From CAWEHU01 sp963808965 (GTDB taxonomy: Bacteria; Pseudomonadota; Alphaproteobacteria; Acetobacterales; Acetobacteraceae): a stretch of DNA of 64,000 nt. Positions 34,125-43,169 of this stretch are shown piece after piece. How positions within the stretch are numbered: the first letter of the stretch is position 1; each line of letters starts with the position of its first letter. Position numbers and translations under genes: made by a program. The stretch is taken from the NCBI GenBank assembly GCA_963808965.1, contig CAWEHU010000007.1, forward strand, positions 158,427-222,426, given 5' to 3'. The notes beneath the pieces were generated by a model. It was given only the letters and a program-made list of their open reading frames with translations, was not told the origin of the DNA and made no database searches.

Positions 34125-35360
34125 ATGCAGCGCATCCTTGTTCTCGGCGCGGGCTTCGCCGGCCTCTGGAGCGCGATTGGGGCCGCCCGCAAGCTTGACG
34201 AACTCGGCATTGGCTCCGACCGGGTCGAGGTATTGGTAATCAACCGCACCGAATGGCACTCCATTCGCGTTCGGAATTACGAAGCCGACCTCAGCCAGAC
34301 ACGGGTTCGACTGAGCGAGATCCTGGACCCGATCGGCGTCAAGCATGTGGAAGGGGAGGTAACTGGCATCGACACAGCCGCGAGAACGGTTAGCTGTTCG
34401 ATCAACGGCGGCCTGCGCCCCTTCCCATACGACCGGCTCGTCTTCGCTCTTGGTAGCCGCCTCGCTCGACCCGCGATCCCCGGCCTTGAGGCCCACGCTT
34501 TTGATGTCGATACGTACGAGATGGCTGCTCGGCTCAACGACCACATCGCCGCATTGCCATCCCGCCCGCCTTCTCCCGGCCAATACACCGTCCTTGTGGT
34601 TGGCGGCGGCCTGACCGGCATCGAGACCGCAACGGAAATGTTTGGCAAGCTCCGTGCCGCAATCCAAGCGGCTCCGGCGTCTGAACCAGTGCCCGCGCTC
34701 CGGGTCATCCTCGCCGACCGGCAGAAGTGGATAGGCTCCGACATGGGCGAGAGTGCCCGGCCAGTTATCGCGGAAGCCCTTCAGGCGCTCGGCGTAGAGA
34801 CGCGTGTTGGCGTTTCAGTGGCCTCGGTCGACGAGGAAGGGGCTACACTCACGTCAGGCGAGCGGATCGCCACCGCTACCGTGGTCTGGTGCGCCGGCAT
34901 GCAGGCCAATCCATTGACTGCGTGCTTCCCTGTGGAGCGGGACCGGCTCGGTCGCGTGCCAGTCGATCACTGCCTCAAGATCAAGGGCATGTCAGCCGAA
35001 TTCGCCGCCGGGGATGTCGCGTGGCTCCCGATTGACGGCAGCCATCTGTGCGTCATGTCGTGCCAGCATGGTCGCCCAATGGGTCGCTTTGCCGGCCACA
35101 ATGTCGTCTGTGACCTTCTCGGAGAGCCGATGCTGCCGCTGAGTATCGATTGGTATACGACGATCCTTGATCTCGGACCTTGGGGAGCCGTCTACACGGA
35201 AGGATGGGACCGCCGTGTCGCCTCGAAAGGCTCGGCTGCCAAGCAGACCAAGGAGATCATCAATCGCCAGCGCATTTATCCGCCGCGCTCCGGTGATCGC
35301 CGCGAGATTCTGGACGCTTCGGCGCCGGTCATCCAGGCGCCCCCGTATCTGTTCCGCTGA
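34125..35360 (+). CDS. NAD(P)/FAD-dependent oxidoreductase, type II NADH dehydrogenase-like
   Basis: 411 residues from ATG 34125, which has GGAGG 6 bp upstream; it starts MQRILVLGAGFAGLWSAIGA with the FAD dinucleotide motif GAGFAGLWSA. The second motif VLVVGGGLTGIETATEMFG binds NAD(P)H. FAADVA-like FAAGDVAWLPID and MSCQHGRPMGRFAGHNVVCDLLG are the typical C-terminal flavin contacts. This places it with NDH-2/sulfide:quinone reductase-like flavoproteins. The Cys pair needed for sulfide:quinone reductase is not clear, so an NADH:quinone or related role is likelier. No membrane helix is evident; attachment would be peripheral. Confidence 0.8.
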   Translation: MQRILVLGAGFAGLWSAIGAARKLDELGIGSDRVEVLVINRTEWHSIRVRNYEADLSQTRVRLSEILDPIGVKHVEGEVTGIDTAARTVSCSINGGLRPFPYDRLVFALGSRLARPAIPGLEAHAFDVDTYEMAARLNDHIAALPSRPPSPGQYTVLVVGGGLTGIETATEMFGKLRAAIQAAPASEPVPALRVILADRQKWIGSDMGESARPVIAEALQALGVETRVGVSVASVDEEGATLTSGERIATATVVWCAGMQANPLTACFPVERDRLGRVPVDHCLKIKGMSAEFAAGDVAWLPIDGSHLCVMSCQHGRPMGRFAGHNVVCDLLGEPMLPLSIDWYTTILDLGPWGAVYTEGWDRRVASKGSAAKQTKEIINRQRIYPPRSGDRREILDASAPVIQAPPYLFR

Positions 35361-35383
35361 CGGGAGTTCCCGCTTACGAGGCA

Positions 35384-37328
35384 TCATCGCGTGAGCGGGA
35401 GTGGCGACGATAGGTCGGAGAGGAGCATCGGTTCACCCCGTTTCGCCCGGTAGATGACCACGTTCTCCAGCACGCGCTGTACGTAATTGCGCGTCTCCGA
35501 AAACGGGATGAGTTCGATCCAATCCACCATGTCCACCTCGCCCTTGCGCGGGTCGCCGTTCGCGGCCAGCCACTCCAGTACGCGGTTCGGGCCAGCGTTG
35601 TAGGCCGCGAGCGCAAGCGGGAGCGAGCCATCGAACCGATCGAGCGTGTCGCGCAAATAGGCCGTGCCCAGCCGCATGTTGTGCGCGGCATCCGTGGTGA
35701 GCGCGATCAGGGATGTCTGCTCCCCGACCCGCTTGGCGATGGCCTGCGCTGTTAGGGGCATAAGTTGCATAAGCCCGCGCGCACCGACCGGACTTGCCGC
35801 GCCGACATCGAAGCTGCTCTCTTGCCGGATCAATCCGAGCGTCACGGCGGGATCAATCGCCCCTTCCGGGGGATTCACCGGCAAGGGCCATCCGGCGTCC
35901 GGCAGTGCGAGCCCGTCCCGTCCCATGCGCCGGGCGATCGCCACCGCGGTCTCCGGAAGGCCGAAGCCAAGCGCGAGGCGAGCGGCGATGGAGCGGTCCG
36001 TCGCATCCGGCGCCAGTTCGTCGACGCGCAGCAAAAAGGCCTGCGCGCGGCGCGGCTCGCCCCAGGCGACCACCATCGCGGCGGCGCGCACCGTTTCGCG
36101 GCCGGCGAAATCGAGGACCTGATCTTGCGTCCAGCCAGGGTCTTTGAGCGCGCGTATTCGCGCCCCGAGCGCCGCCGGTCCCTCGCCGAGCGCCTGTGCA
36201 GCGAGCTGGCCGTAGAATGTCAGCGGAATGGCGGCCGCGAGCGCGAATTCCGGCCTGGCCTCCGCGCCCGCGGCGGCCAGCGCGCGCCCGAGCCAGTAAT
36301 GCGCACGCGCCTGGCTGATGGCGGCGCGGGCCACGGAGCCAATGCTCCGGAAATGGCGCGCCGCGGCGTCCGGGTCGTTCAAGCGGCGCAACGCGATGAA
36401 GCCGGCCAGGAACTCGGCTTCGGCAACGGAATTCGGGGGAGGTCTGTCCCGCCATCGCGGCCAGCGCGTAAGCGCCGCTCGAGTCTCCCGCCCGGAGTAG
36501 ACGCCGGGCGAGCAGGTTGCGCTCGGTCCAGAACGCGGCGAGGTGCTCCGGTGATACCGCTCGCTGAGCCGCCTCCCCTTGGGTTCGCCAGAGCGCCAGC
36601 GCGTCCTTATCGCGCCCGGCGCGGCGGAGCCAGCGCGCGAACTCGAGCATAAGGGCCGGCTGATCGTGCAGCTCCTGGGGCAAGGCGGCGAGCAGGATCG
36701 CGGCTTGCGGATCGTCGCGGCGGAGTGCGAGCCAGGCCTCGGCCTCGGGACGCACGGCGGGGTCGAGCCGCATCGCCTGCCGCGCCGCCGCCTCGGTATC
36801 GCTCCAGGCGAGCCGGTCGAAGCGCGCCCATTGATCCTGCGGCAGGACGATCGCGCCGTAACGCCGGAGGAACGCGGCTTCCGCGGCCGGGTCGATGATC
36901 CCGGTGCGCCACGCTTCGCGGATTGCCGCCGCGGCGGGGTTCGGCTGGCCCGCGGCGGTGAAGGCCTCGGCGCAGCGGAGCAGCGCCTCCGCCAAATGGA
37001 CGGGTGCGCGCGTGCATTGGTCGAGCGCGGTCGGCTGGTCGGGTTCGCGCGCCAGCGCCTCTTCCCGGCGGCGTTCCAGCAGCGCTTGATTCGGCCAATC
37101 CTGATTCGCCGCCATGAACGCGGCGATCTCGGCGGTGCCGGCCGCATTCGGCGCGAGCAGCCGGTAGTACGTGACGAGCTTGCGCGCGACGGGATCCGTA
37201 TACTGGGCCGCCGCCGCCGCGGCATCGGTCCAGCGATCGGCGCGCACGGCGCTCATCGGGTCCTCTGCCTGCGCCGCCGTCGCGAGGATGGCGAGCAGAG
37301 GCAGAGCAGCGCCGAATCGGAAAGCCAT
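35384..37328 (-). CDS. slt: Soluble lytic murein transglycosylase, one frameshift
   Basis: About 648 residues when joined. The N-terminal part begins at ATG 37328 with signal peptide MAFRFGAALPLLAILATAAQA, then a helical superhelix (TPR-like) with WPNQALLERRREEALAREP. The C-terminal part contains VTLGLIRQESSFDVGAASPVGARGLMQLMP with catalytic Glu, and LALAAYNAGPNRVLEWL, a family-1A SLT domain. The frame changes at a run of five C/G at 36437-36441; removing one base joins AGQTSP to NSVAEAEFLAGFIAL. It cleaves glycan strands of peptidoglycan to anhydromuropeptides in the periplasm. The homopolymer indel is probably a consensus error. Confidence 0.85.
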
Positions 37329-37450
37329 GCCATGATTGTAGTCCAGCCCTGCCTTGCGGCGCATCCCCTCCGCGCCTAGCTTCGGAGGCTCTGTCGGGAC
37401 CCATGCGGCGCGCACATGCGCAACGAGCGGGGCAGCATGGAGAGACGTCG

Positions 37451-38329
37451 ATGTTCAAGGGTTCCCTCGTCGCCCTGATCACGCCGATGCACGCGGACGG
37501 TTCGGTTGACGCCAAGGCGCTCGCCAGCTTTGTCGATTGGCAGATCAACGAGGGCACGCACGGGGTCGTGCCGACGGGCACCACCGGCGAGAGCCCGACG
37601 CTCACGCACGACGAACATAAGCGCGTCGTAGAGATCGCCGTCGAGGTCGCCCGCGGGCGCGTGCCGGTGATCGCCGGGACTGGCTCGAACAGCACCGAGG
37701 AGGCTATCGCTCTCACGCGTCACGCACGTCAGTGCGGGGCGGATGCGGCGCTGATCGTCACCCCCTACTACAACAAGCCGACACAGGAGGGGTTGTTTCT
37801 GCATTTCAGCGCTATCGCGGACGCGGTCGATCTGCCGATCCTCATCTACAACATCCCGCCGCGCAGCGTCGTCGACATGAGCGTCGAGACGATGGCGCGC
37901 CTCGCGCGGCACCCGAACATCGTCGGCGTGAAGGACGCCACCGCGAATCTCGCGCGACCATTGCAAACGCGCCGGGCCTGTGGCGCCGGCTTCTGCCAGC
38001 TCTCGGGCGAGGATCACACGGCGATCGCGTTTCTGGGAGCGGGCGGTGACGGCTGCATCAGCGTGACCGGCAATGTCGCGCCGCGCCTGTGCAGCGATAT
38101 GCAAATCGCTTGGCAGGAAGGCCGGGTGAACGACGCCATCACCATCCAGGACCGCCTGCTGCCGTTGCACGACGCAATGTTCGCCGAGACCAGTCCAGTC
38201 CCGGTCAAATTTGCCGCCAGCCTGCTCGGGAAGACCTCCGAACATTGCCGGCTGCCCCTCGCTCCGCTCGCCGAAGCGACGCGCGAGAAAGTGCGGGCGG
38301 CGATGACCGAAGTCGGGCTGCTGAACTGA
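37451..38329 (+). CDS. dapA: 4-hydroxy-tetrahydrodipicolinate synthase
   Basis: 292 residues from ATG 37451 (MFKGSLVALITPMHADGSVD). Key motifs are GVVPTGTTGESPTL (Thr pair), LIVTPYYNKPTQEGLFLHF, ILIYNIPPRSVVDMS (Tyr) and the Schiff-base Lys in IVGVKDATANLARP. It condenses pyruvate with aspartate semialdehyde, the first committed step to diaminopimelate and lysine. It is divergent from slt and followed 7 bp later by smpB in the same direction, a conserved alphaproteobacterial pairing. Confidence 0.97.
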   Translation: MFKGSLVALITPMHADGSVDAKALASFVDWQINEGTHGVVPTGTTGESPTLTHDEHKRVVEIAVEVARGRVPVIAGTGSNSTEEAIALTRHARQCGADAALIVTPYYNKPTQEGLFLHFSAIADAVDLPILIYNIPPRSVVDMSVETMARLARHPNIVGVKDATANLARPLQTRRACGAGFCQLSGEDHTAIAFLGAGGDGCISVTGNVAPRLCSDMQIAWQEGRVNDAITIQDRLLPLHDAMFAETSPVPVKFAASLLGKTSEHCRLPLAPLAEATREKVRAAMTEVGLLN

Positions 38330-38336
38330 ACGCGCG

Positions 38337-38822
38337 ATGGCGGAAGGTACGAGAAAGAAAGGCCTGATCGCGCACGGGATCGCCGCGCAGAACCGCAAGG
38401 CGCGCTTCGACTACACGATCAAGGGCACCGTCGAGGCTGGGCTCGTGCTGAAAGGGCCGGAGGTCAAGTCGCTCCGCCTTGGCCGCGCGACGCTGAGCGA
38501 GGCCTGGGCCGGCGAGCGCGACGGGGAGTTCTGGCTATTCAACGCCTACATCCCCGAATACCAGGGCGGCGTGTTGTCACGCTTCGAGCCCCGTGCGCCC
38601 CGCAAGCTGCTGCTGAAGCGCAAGGAGATTCGCACGCTGACCGGAGCGGTGACGCGCGAGGGACAGACGCTCGTGCCGTTGCAGATCCACTTCAACGAGC
38701 GTGGCCGCGCCAAGGTGCTACTCGGTGTGGCCGAGGGCCGGAAGAAACACGATAAGCGCGCCGCCATCGCCGCCCGCGACTGGCAACGCGACAAAGCGCG
38801 GCTGATGCGGGCGAAGGGGTAG
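38337..38822 (+). CDS. smpB: SsrA-binding protein
   Basis: 161 residues, full length. Conserved SmpB order: NRKARFDYTIKGTVEAGLVLKGPEVKSLRLGRATLSEA, FNAYIPEYQGG, PRKLLLKRKEI, TLVPLQIHFNERGRAKVLLGVAEGRKKHDKR, and the basic tail DWQRDKARLMRAKG that enters the decoding centre. It binds tmRNA and delivers it to stalled ribosomes. Seven bp after dapA, so probably one transcript. A GC-rich hairpin follows. Confidence 0.97.
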   Translation: MAEGTRKKGLIAHGIAAQNRKARFDYTIKGTVEAGLVLKGPEVKSLRLGRATLSEAWAGERDGEFWLFNAYIPEYQGGVLSRFEPRAPRKLLLKRKEIRTLTGAVTREGQTLVPLQIHFNERGRAKVLLGVAEGRKKHDKRAAIAARDWQRDKARLMRAKG

Positions 38823-38849
38823 GGTTTAACCGCAAGCCCCTCCCCCAGC

Positions 38850-38870
38850 CCCCTCCCACAAGGGGAGGGG
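38850..38870. terminator. GC-rich hairpin between smpB and a converging PEP-CTERM gene
   Basis: CCCCTCCC (38850-38857) pairs with GGGAGGGG (38863-38870) around ACAAG. It lies in the short gap between two converging genes and resembles the widespread CCCTCCC-ACAAG-GGGAGG intergenic element. No clear T-tract, so the terminator role is inferred from position. Confidence 0.5.
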
Positions 38871-38891
38871 AATCACACCGCTAACTCAAAT

Positions 38892-39749
38892 TCAGCCGCT
38901 GCGCCGCCGCAGCAAACCAAGTCCCACCAAGCCCGAAGCGAGCAGCGCTATCGCCGCCGGTTCCGGAACCGCTTGGACCGTTTCCCCTGTCAACGAGAAT
39001 GTCGCGTTGAAGACCGGGGGAACGACGCCGACGATATCGGTGGCAACGCGCAGCCAATCTGGCTCGAGCGCTGAATTTCTGATCCATTCCTGCCGATCCG
39101 GCGAGGTTGGCGTCCCGGGAGGCACGATCGGATTGGGAGCGGATAACCAGAAGAAATTTCCCGAGCTGAGCTCCACCTGCGGCACGAAGAAATAGGAATC
39201 AGCCGGGAGATCGAACGGCGAGGAAAAGCTGATGTTGAATTGCACTTCCTCGCCGGTCACCGCGCCGTCACCGCCGGTCCTGACCCCAGGCAGCGGGTGG
39301 ATGCCGTTCAATACGGAGTTGGCCGCCGTGAAGGAGGAATTCAGGATGCTCGGGGTGTAGGTCAGCGTGCCCGCGGCTGATTCGCGGCTGTCGAGTGCGA
39401 CATCCGATGGCGAGTTTGCGCGGCTGGGCACGCGGCCACTCGGCGGGTTTGCCGAGTTGGCGGGGAATACGCGATAGATCTCGACCACGACGTTGCTGAC
39501 GCTGCTGAGCGGGGCGCCCGCCGGCAGAAGCCCGGTGAAGGTCGCGCTCGTGATCCTCGTCTGATTGGATAAGTTGAAGTCGTCGGCCGACTCGATCTCC
39601 GTTCCGGGCGGAGTGTCCGGGCGAGACGCGGTCGCCATCAGTCCGTTCGGGTTGCCGGTGCTGAAGGAGAACGGCGCGGCTATCGCCGGTCCGCCGAGCG
39701 AGCATGTAAACGCGATCAGGGTCGAACAGCTCATGTAGCGCATGCGCAT
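38892..39749 (-). CDS. PEP-CTERM sorting domain protein
   Basis: 285 residues. Signal peptide MRMRYMSCSTLIAFTCSLGGPAIA, then a beta-rich body (FSFSTGNPNGLMATASRP, ESADDFNLSNQTRITSATFTG, VVVEIYRVFPANSANPPSGRV, DLPADSYFFVPQVELSSGNFFWLS). The C-terminal tag is VPEPAAIALLASGLVGLGLL followed by RRRSG. The tag is a single hydrophobic helix and basic end, cleaved by an exosortase in known systems. The body has the look of a lectin-like or carbohydrate-associated extracellular protein, but no catalytic motif is seen. No sorting enzyme or polysaccharide cluster is adjacent. Confidence 0.85.
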   Translation of the reverse strand: MRMRYMSCSTLIAFTCSLGGPAIAAPFSFSTGNPNGLMATASRPDTPPGTEIESADDFNLSNQTRITSATFTGLLPAGAPLSSVSNVVVEIYRVFPANSANPPSGRVPSRANSPSDVALDSRESAAGTLTYTPSILNSSFTAANSVLNGIHPLPGVRTGGDGAVTGEEVQFNISFSSPFDLPADSYFFVPQVELSSGNFFWLSAPNPIVPPGTPTSPDRQEWIRNSALEPDWLRVATDIVGVVPPVFNATFSLTGETVQAVPEPAAIALLASGLVGLGLLRRRSG

Positions 39750-40663
39750 GGGACTATTCCTGTTCGTTGTTGATGCTTAAGCGTGGGCCGCCTTAGTGCC
39801 AGCCCAACGGCACGCCACAAGGCTCACGAGTTCACGGAGCTCCCCCAGCATGAACCCGGCTTGGGAATGGCAGGGCTTTTACGCGTGACGTCGGGCGAGC
39901 GGATGCAGGTTCCCGTTACCCGCTGTTACAAGCCTGGCGTATAGCGAGAGAATTCCGCAACGATATTCGGGTGCCCGCTCGCATTGCTCACGAAATTGTG
40001 TGCAATGGCCCGACGGCGTCCGAGCAACTCGATCGCATGCAGGATGGTCGCACACGCCTGGCAAGGGCGACCAAAGTTGGAGGCCCGCGATCGGGATGAC
40101 CTCCGGCGTAGCGCCAAGATCGTCCATTGCTGCGCCGGCGTCGGAAGGGCTTACAGGCTCCCAAGGCCCGGCCCGTTGCATCTGGGCGCGAGCCTGCACG
40201 GAGCATCTCCGGCTGTGCGCAATTGGCGGTTGGTAAATTTCCCTGAGTGCGGGGTGCTGATGACCTTAGCTTTCGCAATTAAGGCCGAGTGCCGAGTTGA
40301 GTATTCTCGTATTCGGCTTCGGCCGGTTCTCACCAAAGCTAAAGGTAGGCGAACAAGGAGCGGAGCAAACCTGTCGGCGGCTTTTACAAGGCGCTTACTT
40401 GCGTGTGAGAAGCGATGACCGGGGCATCAATCCGAGCGATCCTGACCTCAAGCAATCCGCAGTTCGGAATAGCCACTTTGATGCGGCAGAAGCAACGGCG
40501 TTTCGGAGAATCTTGCCGGAGCCTCTACAAATACGCCGCATCCGGCACATTCGTCCCGGCAAAAGCGACGGGATTGCGGCCAGAGCAAGTTAAGCCCAGG
40601 GCGAGTTGCCCTTTTCAGCAGCGTCAAGACAGAGAGCGATCAATCGCTAGTAGTCTCAAAGCA

Positions 40664-40679
40664 TGGCCCGGCCTTTGCA
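40664..40679 (+). promoter_or_regulatory. Sigma-54 (RpoN) promoter motif, distal
   Basis: TGGCCCG-GCCT-TTGCA matches the RpoN consensus TGGCACG-N4-TTGCA with one mismatch. The invariant GG (40665-40666) and GC (40677-40678) have the required 10 bases between them. It lies 88 bp before the GTG of the PEP-CTERM gene at 40767. Confidence 0.65.
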
Positions 40680-40712
40680 TCTGCAAAAGCGACGCACGTA
40701 GTATCGTAACAA

Positions 40713-40728
40713 TGGCGCGGCTTTTGCA
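40713..40728 (+). promoter_or_regulatory. Sigma-54 (RpoN) promoter motif, proximal
   Basis: TGGCGCG-GCTT-TTGCA matches the RpoN consensus with one mismatch. GG (40714-40715) and GC (40726-40727) are correctly spaced. It sits 49 bp downstream of the distal motif and would start transcription near 40740, leaving a short leader with AAGGAGG before the GTG at 40767. Confidence 0.72.
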
Positions 40729-40766
40729 TCCGCGAAACCGGACACAATTCACAAGGAGGTCCGTAA

Positions 40767-41434
40767 GTGAAGAAAAGAGCTGCTATTTGCAGTGTATTGG
40801 CTGGCTTGACCTACTCGGCGGCCGCGTATGCTGCTCCTTGCAGCACAACTCCAGTCCCCTATTCCACGTGGCTAGGGGCCGGCTTCTCGTGCACGGTCGG
40901 GGACCAGACGTTCAGTAACTTCAGCTATTTCCGCCGCCAGGGCGGGCCACCGCGGTGCCCGCATCGGCGGTCAACGTGTTCGCGTTGCCGTCCACGGGCA
41001 ATAACGGGCTGGAGTTCAGCTCGAGCGGCTGGGTGTCCACTGCCAATGGGCAACAGAACGACGCTACGATCGACTTCCTCGTTTCCACCGCGACGCCGAT
41101 CATCTCCGACGCGAGCCTTACGATCGCGGGCTCCGGTTTTGGATCCGGTTTTGCCGGCGTGGGCGAAACGCTGAACCCAAGTGGCGACCCAGCCGTCACG
41201 CTCAATACCTCGCTGCCCTCGAATCCCAGCGATCACGTTACCTTCACGCCGACGTCGAGCGTGAGCGTGCTCAAGGACTTGCTCACCCTCTCATTCGGCG
41301 GCATAGCGTCCGTTTCCGCGATCCAGCAGCGATTCTCGGAAACTGGGGTTCCGGTTCCGGAACCGGCTTCAATGGCGCTACTCGGTCTGGGAATGGCCGG
41401 GCTCGGCATGGTCCGCCGCCCCCGGAAGAAGTAA
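40767..41434 (+). CDS. PEP-CTERM sorting domain protein, one frameshift
   Basis: About 222 residues when joined. GTG start with AAGGAGG upstream. The signal peptide is MKKRAAICSVLAGLTYSAAAYA, then PYSTWLGAGFSCTVGDQTFSNFSYF in frame one. After a break near 40930-40945 the frame from 40955 reads ASAVNVFALPSTGNNGLEFS, ASLTIAGSGFGSGFAGVGE and so on. The C-terminal tag is VPEPASMALLGLGMAGLGMV with RRPRKK. A beta-rich exported protein with no catalytic motif. Two RpoN motifs upstream and a strong terminator downstream make it a single-gene unit under probable sigma-54 control. Confidence 0.78.
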
Positions 41435-41458
41435 CCGCCAGCGTTGGTACACTGAAAA

Positions 41459-41484
41459 GCCGGGCAAAATGCCCGGCTTTTTTT
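41459..41484 (+). terminator. Intrinsic terminator
   Basis: GCCGGGC (41459-41465) pairs with GCCCGGC (41471-41477), followed by seven T (41478-41484) and preceded by AAAA. It begins 24 bp after the PEP-CTERM stop. The A-tract on the other side allows weak bidirectional action for the small gene on the minus strand. Confidence 0.92.
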
Positions 41485-41511
41485 GCTGCCCGCTCCCGCG
41501 CTGTTCCCGCT

Positions 41512-41670
41512 TCAGCGGGTCCGGTTCGTGATCGCCCCACTGATGACGACGGCCAGGCTTACGAGCAGCGCCAAGATCAGCAGCCATTTCACGGCGTGCA
41601 GCAGGATCGAAAGGATGCCAAAGGCGATCCAGACCAGCACGAGCAGAACGAGAATGCGGATTGCCGACAC
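41512..41670 (-). CDS. Small two-helix membrane protein
   Basis: 52 residues from GTG 41670, which has AGGAG 7-8 bp upstream. The sequence begins MSAIRILVLLVLVWIAFGIL and continues with a second hydrophobic helix (WLLILALLVSLAVVISGAI) and a basic end NRTR. Too short for standard gene finders, but the ribosome-binding site, hydrophobic pattern and closing stop near a terminator support it. Function unknown; similar small membrane proteins are common in alphaproteobacteria. Confidence 0.6.
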   Translation of the reverse strand: MSAIRILVLLVLVWIAFGILSILLHAVKWLLILALLVSLAVVISGAITNRTR

Positions 41671-41758
41671 GCGATCGCTCCTGCTTCCGGGTGCCCGCGG
41701 CGGCGGAGCACGGTGTTGCGGCCGCTAGTTGGCTGGGACGTCGATCCGGCGCAAGACC

Positions 41759-42424
41759 TCAGTTACCACCGCCCTCGAACATCTCTGCCGTTAGCCGTCC
41801 CGTGTTCGTATTGTAGCGGGACACGTGATAGCTGTCGGCCAGCAGTAATCCGTCCGGCAGCTCGTGGATCTCGCCGTGCCGGAAGCGGACGCGGGTGGGT
41901 GGGATACCGCAGGCTTTCAGCACCGCTGCGTGCGCCAGAACCCCAAGGGCCAGCACCGCCCGTAGATTCGGCATTCGCGCGAGCTCGGCCGCGAGAAAGC
42001 GGTTGCAGGTGCTTACTTCAGCAGGCTCCGGCAGGTTGGCCGGAGGCACGCACCGGACGGCGTTGACGATGCGGCAGCCCTTCAACGCGAGCCCGTCATC
42101 CGGATCGGCGAGATAAGTGCCCTCGGCCAGCCCGAAACGCAGCAGCGTGCCGTAGAGGAGAATGCCCGCGTGGTCCCCCGTGAACGGCCGGCCCGTGCGG
42201 TTAGCGCCGCGTAGCCCAGGCGCCATGCCCACCACCAGCAGCCGCGCGTGCAGCGGCCCGAAGCTCGGCACCGGCGCGTTGAACCAGTCGGGGTTCTGGG
42301 TCCGGTTCTCGCGCCGGAATGCGGCGAGCCGGGGACAGAGCGGACAGTCCCGCCCGGGCGTCGTCGCGGCATCCGGCATCGCTTGGTCGGGATCGGCCAA
42401 CACGGCCGCTTCTTGTTCCATCAT
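41759..42424 (-). CDS. Type-5 uracil-DNA glycosylase (UdgB-like)
   Basis: 221 residues. Iron-sulfur cysteines occur in DCPLCPRLAAF and again in VRCVPPANLPEPAEVSTCNRF. The first active-site motif is VVGMAPGLRGANRTGRPFTGDHAG, and the second DSYHVSRYNTNTGRLTAEMF replaces the HPS motif of type 4. The RTGRPFTGD form and lack of an activating Asp/Asn after GMAPG point to family 5. It excises uracil and related deaminated bases from DNA. Its ATG at 42424 overlaps the stop of the NYN gene (ATGA). Confidence 0.88.
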   Translation of the reverse strand: MMEQEAAVLADPDQAMPDAATTPGRDCPLCPRLAAFRRENRTQNPDWFNAPVPSFGPLHARLLVVGMAPGLRGANRTGRPFTGDHAGILLYGTLLRFGLAEGTYLADPDDGLALKGCRIVNAVRCVPPANLPEPAEVSTCNRFLAAELARMPNLRAVLALGVLAHAAVLKACGIPPTRVRFRHGEIHELPDGLLLADSYHVSRYNTNTGRLTAEMFEGGGN

Positions 42425-43029
42425 GCGACGTCGTGTTGCGTTTCCGAATACGGGTCGGCCGGCGTCTGGCGAACCGGAGCGGGACGGGGCCGCGGCTCCA
42501 TCTGGCGCCGGGTGAACTCGGGAGCGATCTCGGCGAGTTCGAGGAACTGGTCCGCCTGCCGGCGCAACTCGTCCGCGACCATCGGCGGGCTGGTGCGGAT
42601 GGAGGACACGACGGAGACCCGCACACCCTTCCGCTGCACCGCCTCCACAAGCCGGCGGAAATCCGAGTCGCCGCTGAACAGCACGGCGTGATCGATCTTC
42701 GGCGCCAGCTCCAGCATGTCCACCGCGACCTCGATATCCATGTTTCCCTTCACCCGGCGCCGGCCGGCCGAATCGGTGAATTCCTTGGCCGGTTTGGTGA
42801 CCAGCGTGTAACCGTTGTACGCGAGCCAGTCGGTGAGCGGCTTCAGCGGCGAATACTCGTCGGTTTCCAGCACGGCGGAGTAGTAGTACGCCCGGATCAC
42901 ATGTGTTTTCTTGCGAAAATAATCGAGCAGGTTGCGGTAATCCACGTCGAAGCCGAGATTGCGGGACGCCGAGTAGAGATTTGCGCCGTCGATGAACAGG
43001 GCCACCCGCTCGTTGGGGAGGAAATGCAT
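42421..43029 (-). CDS. NYN/LabA domain protein, putative PIN-like ribonuclease
   Basis: 202 residues. The NYN domain occupies about 8-170: ERVALFIDGANLYSASRNLG with the first catalytic Asp, RAYYYSAVL, KGNMDIEVAVDMLEL with Asp, and AVLFSGDSDFRRLVEAVQRKG with the paired Asp residues. The acidic site expected of a metal-dependent RNase is therefore complete. A Pro/Arg-rich tail follows (MEPRPRPAPVRQ). It is translated together with the uracil-DNA glycosylase through a 4-bp overlap and is divergent from folK. Physiological RNA target unknown. Confidence 0.88.
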   Translation of the reverse strand: MHFLPNERVALFIDGANLYSASRNLGFDVDYRNLLDYFRKKTHVIRAYYYSAVLETDEYSPLKPLTDWLAYNGYTLVTKPAKEFTDSAGRRRVKGNMDIEVAVDMLELAPKIDHAVLFSGDSDFRRLVEAVQRKGVRVSVVSSIRTSPPMVADELRRQADQFLELAEIAPEFTRRQMEPRPRPAPVRQTPADPYSETQHDVA

Positions 43030-43169
43030 GGCGTCTGACCTTTCATGGGCCTTCGATGGCCCGGGTAGATGAGCGCGGACCGGACAATGGACGGGTTCCG
43101 GGGCGGCGCTTCATATAAGCACCATCCCCTGTTGCCGAAAAGTGAAGGCGTCGGCAAGCGGATGCTCCT

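Larger units (their letters stand above)
39750..40766. other. 1-kb intergenic region without a firm gene, rich in promoter-like motifs
   Basis: No frame with consistent coding bias was accepted. A minus-strand stretch around 39926-40117 reads FGRPCQACATILHAIELLGR and HNFVSNASGHPNIVAEFSRY and could be a gene remnant, but lacks a credible start. Its right end carries two sigma-54 promoter motifs for the next PEP-CTERM gene. Weaker look-alikes occur on the same strand near 39868 (TGGCAGGGCTTTTACG) and 40374 (CGGCGGCTTTTACA). GC content is lower than in neighbouring genes. Confidence 0.4.

Noticed and set aside
39749..39900. Sigma-54 promoter for the PEP-CTERM gene at 38892-39749
   Set aside because: The only candidate on the minus strand has 11 rather than 10 bases between the key dinucleotides.
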